64,000 nucleotides of DNA from Pyrenochaeta sp. MPI-SDFR-AT-0127 (taxonomy: Eukaryota > Ascomycota > Dothideomycetes > Pleosporales > Cucurbitariaceae). Position 1 is the stretch's first letter. The number at the start of each line of letters is the position of its first letter. Location of the stretch: the NCBI GenBank assembly GCA_020747015.1, contig JAGTJM010000016.1, positions 620,001-684,000 of the forward strand, in the 5' to 3' direction. The notes below the pieces were generated by a model that saw nothing but the letters and a program-made list of their open reading frames with translations, searched no databases and had not been told where the DNA came from. The translations under genes were made by a program, and so were the position numbers. Positions 33,496 through 42,429 of this stretch are shown piece by piece.

Positions 33496-33540
33496 GACGG
33501 CGATGGCGACGGTGATGGCGATGGTGATGGGTGACGGCGA
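33496..33540. repeat. Degenerate GAYGGY hexamer-like repeat
   Basis: Alternating units such as gatggc, gacggt, gatggt and gacggc. Simple-sequence DNA in the bHLH/SFT2 intergenic region. Confidence 0.7.
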
Positions 33541-33660
33541 TAATGATGGCGGTTGGTTGCACGCTGAAGTGTAGTTGGGCGCACTTGTTTCTTCGCCGCA
33601 GCAGAAAGATGGTGGGGGTGGAAAAGTGTGGAGGGACGAAGGTGGCACGCACGAAGACAA

Positions 33661-33681
33661 CGACGACGACGACGACGACGA
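33661..33681. repeat. CGA trinucleotide repeat, seven copies
   Basis: Seven perfect CGA units, followed by further imperfect ones. Confidence 0.92.
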
Positions 33682-34324
33682 GGACAGCGATGCAGACGGC
33701 GACGAGGGTTTAATGGGATTAGGGCACCTCTTGTCAAAACAGAAGCGGCACGGCAGCATAATATACTGAGCTGCTCAGCGCGGCTCTACACCCATCTCAC
33801 CCGCCTTACCTGCTGCTGTGGCTCTGCTGGTCGCGGACGCTCTATTCCCACTCTGTAGGCGGCGATGGTTGCCCTCAACCCTCACCACACACCTCCCCCA
33901 CCCCCCTGGTCCTGCGGCCATTGCTTGGGCCAGGGTGGCCTCAGATGGTCACTTGGAGCCCATGTGTCTCAGCGTGCCTGCGTCCCAGAATCCAGGTGCT
34001 GTGTCGAGGGCGCGCAATGTGACTCACTAGCAAGCAAGAGTTGCGCTCGATGCTCCAGCACCGTCGTTTGCTGCCAGGCCCAGCTTGTGGGTGCGTATCA
34101 GCGAGGGTGTGGGCGTGCCAGAGTGTGTGTGCTGCGCATATGAGGCTAGGGTCCTGCTGCGGGAGCCGATCCCACGCTAAATCGCCAGGGATGCCCCGAG
34201 ACAACCGATGCTCCATGCTCCATGCGTCTGCTGCTTGCACTAGCGAGCCTAACGACTATTGACCTGCGACTATCGCCGCTCAAAACTGTCGACTGCAAAC
34301 CAAGTAACCTTGAAACACTTTCGT

Positions 34325-34359
34325 TCCCCCCCCCCTCCCTTTCCCCCTCCTTTCCCCCC
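34325..34359. repeat. Pyrimidine tract upstream of SFT2
   Basis: A 35-nt run of C and T only, dominated by C. CT-rich tracts of this kind are common in filamentous fungal promoters. Confidence 0.8.
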
Positions 34360-34795
34360 AATCAGCTGCGCGCCGGCCTATTTCGCCGGTCCCTCGCAGC
34401 TTCCTCGTCCGCGCTCGCCACTTCCGCCCATCGCCCTCCGCCAACCTGCTCCTGCCAGGGCCACACGCCAAATCGGCAGGCACGCTCAGTCACAAGCCTC
34501 GCCCACCAGTCGTCCTTGTCTGAGACGACTGTCTGACATCTGTCATTGGACGTCTGCCTTACACATAGACACACACACCCGCAACCGACGACTCATCATC
34601 TGCACGAAATCCTCCGCCCCGGCTCGCTGCTGCCAGTCCTGTGTTGCACCGACTCTCTCCGCACCCAAGCCACACATAGCAGCTACCACCGCCCATCGCC
34701 CATCGGCCTCTGCCGCACCCGCATTGCCATACCAAGGCCCGCATATCTCTGAGTCGCCTGCTGCGGCTTCTCTGGAAGCTTCTTTGCTATCCCCT

Positions 34796-34817
34796 CGCCT
34801 ACGCCTACGCCTACGCC
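34796..34817. repeat. CGCCTA hexanucleotide repeat
   Basis: Three perfect CGCCTA units plus CGCC, running into CCCACA-type units. It lies in the probable SFT2 5' leader, 135 bp before the start codon. Confidence 0.85.
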
Positions 34818-34951
34818 CACACCCACAACCCTAGACCCACACCCACGCCAGGCTCTTTTCTGCTAGTCGCTCTCCACCCTCTTTGCGCAGTAGCATCCAG
34901 CGCTAGCACCTCGTGGTCGCCCTCGACGACCTCACTGTCTGAGGATAAAGT

Positions 34952-36656
34952 ATGGCTTCCGCGTCGTTCCGCGACTCGATGAACTCGCTGGGGTGGAGCA
35001 GGAGAGAACAGCATGCCCCCGTGGACACCTCGCCGCCCTCGTTTCTAGGCAGGCTCCAGAACCTGAATCCCTTTGGAGAGGGTGGCTATGTTAGGCTTCC
35101 TATCACAGAAACCAACCCGGGAGCCCCGCTGCCCGCGCCCACACGGAGAGAAGAAGAGGAAGGGTGGTTTGCGCGTAAGTCTGCACATCTCCTGCCTTGC
35201 CATAGCTCCTACGACGCTCTACACGCGTCGGTCTTGCTTTACGAAGCCCTCCAGCCCCTCTTCACTGCTCCACATCTGCCCAAACTTGTATTGCTGCGAA
35301 GCCCCTCCTGAGCCTCGTGATGATGTTCAAGGACATGGCGGTGAGGGCTAGTTTCACCCGCACACCCAGGCCTCTCCTATTCCTCCGTGCAATGGCCGCT
35401 ACATGGCAATTCCAAAAGAGCATCCATTTTGTTGTGGGACTTTTATCTTCTGAGACCTCGACATGTCATCTGGCCCTGCATATTGCACACGGCCGCGCAA
35501 TGACCGTCGACGTGACAAGAGGGAGTTCCTGCGTGAACTGTCTCGGCTGCAGGAGACCTACACACCCAGCCTGACCATCCCTCATGTCCAGCTTTACTAA
35601 CCAATACCCGCAGTGAGTCGGTGGGACCGCCTACTCGTCTTTGGGGGGCTTTTGCTCGCAGCTCTGGCCATGTTTGCTACCTGTATTGGGCTCATGTTTA
35701 CTCCCATCTTTATTGTTAAACCGCGCAAGTTTGCCATTTTGTAAGTCTAGTGCACCCCTTTTCCTTTCCACCCAGTCAAATTGCAGCCTGCAGGCAGCCC
35801 TCGTTCTGTCCATGAAGTCATCTCAGACAGATGGGCAGTGGCGCATACCGCACTCGTCCTCTGGCGCGGCTATGCGAACTCATGCAACGGATCCAAGGAT
35901 TTGGCATACCTCCGCTCACCGACTGTGGACGTTCAGCTTTGACGAATCGACCCCATGTGCCACTTGACCTCTCTAGCCACTGGAAGATCAGCGCTGGACC
36001 TTCTGCAGCGATCATGCGGGCCCAAGGTTCGGCGCGCTGCAGGCTGCAGACGAGCTCTACCTCATTTCGACTCCGCTTTGTCGCATATCATGCACATTGC
36101 CCAAAGGACCTTAGTGCTAACGACATACTACAGATGGTCCATGGGAAGCGTTCTCTTTTTGGCAGCATGGGGTGTCTTGATGGGACCCATGCAATATGGT
36201 AAGCAAGCCTCATTCTCACTCTGGCTACACACCTCCTTTATGCTTGCCACTGCTGACAATTCAAGTAGTTCAGCACCTCATTTCTGGTCCGAGGCTTCCG
36301 TTCACGGCAGCTTATTTTGGTAGCATTACTCTCACCCTCTACTTTTCACTCGGTGTAAGTCGCATCCACATCCTTGACCCTTGCTGCACATCGAACCTTG
36401 CACATCCCACACCAAACCCTGGTCACTCTCCCCCACGTCAGGCCAGGCCCTATCGATTGTCGTTGACTTAGCTCGTGTTTACTGATATTGTCCGCGTGAC
36501 TAGCTGCACAGCACCATTCTCACCTTCATAGCAGCCATTGCACAGCTGGTCTGCCTTCTCTGGTACATCGTCTCCTACTTCCCCATGGGCTCCTCAGGCC
36601 TGCGTTTTGCTGCGCGTTTTGGAGGCAACCGTATGACGGCCTGGATGAATGACTAG
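34952..36656 (+). CDS. SFT2: SFT2-family vesicle transport membrane protein
   Basis: Five exons: 34952-35174, 35614-35740, 36134-36198, 36269-36354, 36504-36656; 217 residues. A soluble N-terminal part of about 75 residues ('SFLGRLQNLNPFGEGGYVRLP') precedes four hydrophobic segments: 'LLVFGGLLLAALAMFATCIG', 'SMGSVLFLAAWGVLMGP', 'AAYFGSITLTLYFSLG' and 'LTFIAAIAQLVCLLWYIVSY'. The motifs 'SGPRLPFTAAYFGS' and 'YFPMGSSGLRF' are Sft2/Got1 hallmarks. SFT2 acts in endosome- or ER-derived vesicle fusion with the Golgi, with the t-SNARE Sed5 in yeast. Exon 4 has tandem acceptors (AG at 36265 or 36268); the second gives the family-like 'YVQHL', the first adds one Val. Confidence 0.9.
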
Positions 36657-39600
36657 ATTCAGGCTACACGACATTGTGAGTCACTGCGGTGGGTTTTGGG
36701 GGTGCCCGTGTTACATATATTCGAGAAGATAGAACACGACGCGCGTCGGCCAAACAATGGCATCAAGGCCATTACAACATAAACTTTTCTCTATTGCCAA
36801 AAACAAAATCAAGAAATCGTCTGACTAGGATTCTTGGAATGGTAATCACGTCGCACTGTCACGCACTCACATTTCTCTCGCTTTCTGAGTGTCTCTCGAC
36901 GCCGCGCTCTCTTGTTACCTGATTGATCGGTGGGCGGTCTTACTCACATGCAAACACTGGGGAAATGTGGCACACCATAGGCATGAGCCCCCTCTGTATT
37001 GTTATCTAGCGCCGCACTTTTCCAGCTCCCACACTGCACACTGCTTTTGTGGTTTTAATTGGGAGGGGGACTCGGCTTCGCAAACCGCTTCCGCGGAGAT
37101 GAGCATCTTTGTGGAGGAGACACGAAGATGCCCAAAGTCGTACCAAGCATGGAATTGCAAGTTTTCCGATAGCGATGCGTGAAGGTTGTCGCGTCTGTGG
37201 CTCCATGTCTTAGATTTTGGCTTGGCACCACCGTCTCCCAATCAGCCTCGTGGTGATCCATACTCGATTCTCACCTCGTGGCTACTCGGACACTTCTCAT
37301 CCATTGTTTGGTTACGCCTCTTTTAGCCTTGGCTATATATTGGCTGGCTTACTCAGACTATTGTTTTGGCTGGTGCTCTGTAATGTATACGAGTGAAGCT
37401 GTGAACGGTCCAGCGCAGGCCAGCCACTCGAAAGCGAAAGCAGGGCTTTGACGATCAAGGCAGGGACCCGGACGCGCCGTTCAGAAGGGCCTGCGAACGG
37501 CTTTCAGCGGCCTAGCGTTATTGCGCACTGCTCATGGACATGGCTGTTGTTGCATTTTGGTCGAGTTTTGGTCGCAAGTCGCGCTCCATAAACTAATCTA
37601 ACACTTGGCCTGAATGCTCTGCTACCCCCTCCAGGCTGCGAGGACGAAGTGGACCAAGGCCAGAGCAGCCATCAATATGTGTGGGCGTCGAGACCTCATG
37701 ATCTGCACGCTTGCCCCTTCAAGAGTCGATATTGTCAAAGATGGTGTTGTGGACAAGGATATGCCTGGCTGTGACTACGGGTACCCCGCAATCTCACGAA
37801 TGGGCGCTTGCGCACGCCACAACGTGCTCTAAAAGGGTGCTGGGTAGTACTATGGTATGCACTCTAGCCACAGGGTTTGCTAGGGGAGGGGGTTGAGGCG
37901 GTCAAGCTGTCGGTGCGGATATGCACCTGCACGCCAGCATTAGTGGTTGACAATCTTTGCTTGGTCAAGAGTCGCGACACCCTCCCTTCTTATTCGGCGG
38001 CAAGCGCGTTGGATGAGGATATGCACCTCTGGGCACGGCACATCTTTTCTCCAAGGCGGTTGATGACGACATGAGTAGGTGAGATATATGATATACCACC
38101 GAGTGGCCGCGGGTGCACGTGCCGAGTTCGAAAGGCCCTCGCATCCGCGCTCCGTCTGTTCGCATATCAAACATGCTCTGACTTTGGACCGAGTCGTGAG
38201 GCAATATGCAACAGCTCGCAAACGCGTATTCTGAGCCTGTACGCAATATGTTTGCCGTTTCCACCCCTCCTTTCAGCATTAGACGAGCAAGAGCTAGGAT
38301 TGACATGTCAGAAGCCAAGCCGGACCTTCAATATTTCTCATCGTGTAGCTTTCTATTTTCGGCATCGCAGCACTATGCGATGATTAGTCCGACATCGCAT
38401 CAAGCAATTCTGGGCTGCCAAGTGGTGTAACACGATCTCATCGCGCCCCGTATCGCAATAACCAGGTACGCATTCAAAGGCCATATTATGCGAGATGTGT
38501 GCGACATAAACTTTGCGTTCGAGTTGCCTGTCGCACATAGGCGAAGTCCGAGCCAAAAGTCTCGCATTCACGTAGCACGGTTGCGCGACATTCAGGTGTA
38601 GGGCTGAAAGAAGGTTGTCGTGGCGCGCGACCGGTGAGCAATTGATTGATCGAGATGTCTGACCTTGTCTGATCGGTGGATGAGACCTGCTTTGGGAGGT
38701 GAGCTTATCGAAAGAGCAAGCTGATTATGCCACGCTTCATTGCGAGTAAGCTGCAAAGTAGATGAGTGCTTGCCATGTCAAACTGGAATACGTACCGTCC
38801 ACGTTGGAGGCAAGAAAGTTGGGTTGAACATGGCGTACATGTCGATGCTCTCTCTCCAATCCCATTGCTACATGTCGGGTTATTTATACGCCGAACTATC
38901 TCGGATGAATTGGCTTCAGAGTGCTACATGGCTTGTACCATTTGCTAATTGTCCGAGCTGTTTTAGCGTCCTCCCTCCTTCGCGCTTTCTCTCTCTCTGC
39001 TTTTTTTTTGAAAACGTTGGTGCTCGTAGAAGAGGACATCATGTCAGAGCTCGAAGGTGTGCGAGGATTGTAGGCAGGGTGTCGAGTGCCCACGTAGAAT
39101 CGTCTTCCTGGGCCGAACGCTTTTGTGATCCTGGCTGCTATACAAGGAATTGCGTGTAGTATCTTGCTTTGGTGGTTCGATGGCCCCACTCTAACATGAC
39201 TCTCATCAGAATGTCGCTGGTGGGGTGGAGAGGTTTAGAAAGCTCCCGCGGCTGGAGCTGTATGGGCCAAACGCTCAGAATCGCTCCTGGACTTGGACAA
39301 ATCCGAACATTCGAGCCGCGGAAGATCTGACTACGAGTTGACAAACATGTTTAATACCTTGGGCCCGCTGTTTTGGCTTCGAAGCTGCAACGAATCGGCG
39401 CTGCTGGAACTCCGCACTTTTACGGAATTGTGGATTGCGTACAGCTACCCCACCCTAGGCATTTCGGCAGTTGCAAGTACCCAGCAATTCCATGCTCAAG
39501 CTGCGCAATAGCATGGCTGGATTATTCAAGCCTTCGATCGGTGCTATTATCGATTGGTCAGTGGCAGTACAGGGGCTAGGTTGAAGTTTGCGTCATCAGC

Positions 39601-39807
39601 TTGGAGTGATAGCATATATCATGCCAGGGCTGTGGGGTACGACGCGTTGTGGGGTAGTTTACGACCACGACAGTCCAATCTACAGACATCTTCTAGTCTA
39701 CTCTCCAAAGCACTGCTACTTTTCCATGATATTTACCATCATCGTCGCCATCATTCTTAATACCGACTTGACCGTCTCATCGCATACTACCAGTCACGAC
39801 GCCCATA
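36657..39807. other. 3.15 kb without a recognisable gene
   Basis: Short open frames only, on both strands. No repeat family, RNA gene or transposon protein recognised. Includes the SFT2 3' UTR and the promoter of the homogentisate dioxygenase-like gene. Confidence 0.45.
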
Positions 39808-41794
39808 ATGCCTACGCCGCTCCAAGACCCGAAAGAGTACCAAAACATCTTCCATTGGGCTGAGACCCAAAAGGATGGAACAATACCTTCCTTTGGAACT
39901 AGAAAGAATGACCCCTATGAGGTGGGCTGACTACCGTTACAATCTTACTCGGCTCTCACGCTGACATCTGGTATTTTGTAGTACCAACCCGGTTTTGGGA
40001 ACAGCTTTGAATCAGAAGCAGTGCCCGGTAAGATGGCATTTCAACTCTACATCATCAATCTCGGATCTGACCGGCATCGCCTGGGGTAATAGGCACCATA
40101 CCAAAAGGACAAAACAGCCCTCGCTCCGTGAGATTCGGCCTCTATGCTGAGCAGATGACAGCATCTGCTTTCGTCGCACCAAGACACTTGAACAAAAAGG
40201 TAGCAAATTGGTTATCTACAGGAAAAAGGAGCTTGACGCTGACGTATTGCCTAGGCTTGGTTGTACAGGGCGAGACCTGCGGTGGCCCATCAAGGATTTG
40301 TAAGACTCTCGCGGCAACGTTCGATGAGCAGGTAACAGAGTGGCGGAACTACCGCAAGGGTAACGTAATACGCTGACACACGCAACTACAGACAGATCTC
40401 CCAGACAATGAGGATACCGAGTCCAGCTTCCTCCTCGTCAATAAACGCGTTCATGTTTCGCCAACACAGCTTGCGTGGCTGCCATTTGATGTCCCCACCG
40501 ACGGCGAGGTTGACTTCATATCGGGGCTCAAGACCATTGCTGGTTCTGGAGATCCTACTCTCCGCGAAGGGCTAGCCATTCACACTTTCCTCGCTAATGC
40601 AAGTATGAAGCGAAGGGCTGTGGTGAATTCCGACGGTGACTTCTTGATCGTGCCCCAACAAGGAGCACTAGACATCCAGACCGAATTCGGATCACTATAC
40701 GTGCAGCCTGGCGAGATCTGCGTCATTCAGAGGGGTCAGCGGTTCAAGGTCAGGGTTGAGGGGCCGACTAGAGGCTACATCCTGGGTAAGACGGAAAAGG
40801 TACTAGCGACGTACACGAAGCTGACATGACACAGAGATTTGGGGCTCAAATTTTGAACTGCCTGAACTCGGGCCCCTAGGTGCAAATGGGCTCGCCAATG
40901 CGCGAGACTTTCTACACCCAATTGCAAAATACGAAATCGAACAAGAGCCTTGGGAAATCGTATACAAACTTGGCGGGAAGTTCTTCAAGAGCACGCAAAA
41001 CCATTCGCCATTCGATGTCGTAGCATGGCATGGCAACTATGTTCCATACAAGTACGACCTTACCAAGTTTGTGAACGTTGGCTCCATCTCCGTTGACCAC
41101 ATTGATCCATCGATCTTCTGTGTCCTGACAGCCCCTTCCCGTGACCCAGCCGCGCCCCTTGCCGACTTTTTAATTTTCAGTCCGCGATGGGATGTTGCAT
41201 CTCACAGTAGGGTTTTAGAGTCCCCTAAGCACGTAAAGAATGCTGACCCAAGTTTAGCGTATCGTCCACCTTACTACCATCGCAATGCAGCATCAGAGCT
41301 CATGGGCCTTATCTACGGCGAGTACGCTGGCCGCTCAGATGAGTTCCAGCCCGGTGGCGTAAGCTATGAATGCGGCTTTGTTCCCCATGGAGTCGCCTAC
41401 GAAGAAGTATGTCCTTCTGAACGCACAAACTCGCAGAGCTGGGTGCTAATGTGCCCATAGTTCAAAGCTGCCAGCGCACAACCGCCGCCCGAGATGCAGA
41501 TTTCCAAGGGCGCAGTTGCGTTCATGATGGAGAGTTCAAGAATGTTCACAATCACCGATTGGGCGTGGAACAGCAACAAGAAGCACGAGCATGATCCAAA
41601 GATGTGGTACGTAGAGGCTAGCCCCTGTTTTTGAGGCTTTGCAGAGGTGGCGCAGGGGGCGGTGGAAGGGCGGCACGAATCAGCTAACGTGTGAGTCCAG
41701 GGACAATCTGGTCGACAATTTCTCGGGACACAAGGAGGAGGTGGAGAAGCTATTGGCGGAGGGCGTGAAAAAGCTTGGATTGAGTGGTCGCTAG
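39808..41794 (+). CDS. Homogentisate 1,2-dioxygenase-like enzyme
   Basis: Nine exons: 39808-39921, 39982-40027, 40093-40199, 40255-40299, 40392-40785, 40835-41206, 41258-41406, 41461-41606, 41701-41794; 488 residues, about 40 longer than typical. Family blocks are present: 'YQPGFGNSFESEA', 'YAEQMTASAFVAPR', 'NQHSPFDVVAWHGNY'-like (read 'NHSPFDVVAWHGN'), 'DHIDPSIFCVLTA', 'RPPYYHRN'. The iron ligands His367, Glu373 and His403 and the active-site His324 keep the same spacing as human HGD His335, Glu341, His371 and His292. The loop before the last ligand differs: 'PGGVSYECGFVPHGVAYEE' where canonical enzymes read about 'GGGSLHS..TPHGPD', so this looks like a paralogue with altered substrate. Canonical HGD opens homogentisate to maleylacetoacetate in tyrosine breakdown. 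No maleylacetoacetate isomerase or fumarylacetoacetase is adjacent. Confidence 0.85.
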
Positions 41795-42429
41795 GCTTGT
41801 TCTGAATCATGGTATCAAAACCAAGTGTGGTCCTGCAAGATTGGTTAAGTTCTCGAGAGCACTCAGCCCACAAGCATGAATGGAACGCATGGGTATGGCT
41901 TGTGTTAGATTGTAATTGGCGTAGCGTGTTGTAGCTCGGGTTCAAAGTAGTGTACATTCTACTCATAATATACCAAGCCCCCGACATGGATGGTGTTGGA
42001 CTTTGACATGAGGAGGCTTGACTCAAGCGCTCGAGTGAACCCCGCGGGACTTCAGCCACAGGGCTGTGATCTCATCGCTAGATTCCAAAACACAGTCAGA
42101 GCCACAGCTCCACGATGACCTCGACGCAACTGCGCCCTTTTTGACGCTAGACTCTGTACACTGAGATGCACTAGGCCGCCGCCCTTGTCTGCAGGAGGTG
42201 TTTGCTTCTGTGCTTTCTGCTGTTCTTGCCTGCGGTTGCTGCCTGCATGTCCGCATGTTTAAAATATTCCTCCCCGCTCTTTCGCACTTGCATTCCACCA
42301 CCAACAACCGGTGTGCCTGCCAGTGACTTGGCCTGTCTGCGTCTTGCTCCCAGATATCCCAGACTTCAAAAAGTACCAAGTCGATCTTTGAATCTCTTTT
42401 TTGCCGTTCCAGGCTCCCCGGTCGCAACC
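41795..42429. other. Intergenic region HGD-like / tRNA ligase
   Basis: About 635 bp carrying the HGD-like 3' UTR and the tRNA ligase promoter. The tRNA ligase frame stays open upstream of its start through 42202, with an in-frame ATG at 42247. Confidence 0.5.

Larger units (their letters stand above)
31754..34951. other. 3.2 kb divergent region between bHLH and SFT2 genes
   Basis: Holds two promoters and probably long 5' leaders. The region 32491-33759 is open on the minus strand in several overlapping frames because of Ser/Pro/His-rich low-complexity sequence, so those frames are not counted as genes. Simple repeats sit at 33496-33540, 33661-33681, 34325-34359 and 34796-34817. Long leaders are common for fungal regulator genes. 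Confidence 0.5.

Noticed and set aside
32491..33759. 422-codon open frame on the minus strand as a real protein gene
   Set aside because: Overlapping minus-strand frames are also long, the composition is simple Ser/Pro/His-rich, the listed start is not supported, and no domain is visible. Kept only as a finding.
39170..39186. GGTTCGA-type sequence as a tRNA B box
   Set aside because: No matching A box or cloverleaf around it. I found no convincing tRNA gene in the window.
41207..41257. Apparent insertion in the HGD-like protein before the iron-ligand motif
   Set aside because: The segment is a 51-nt GT-AG intron; removing it restores the family sequence leading into 'RPPYYHRN'.
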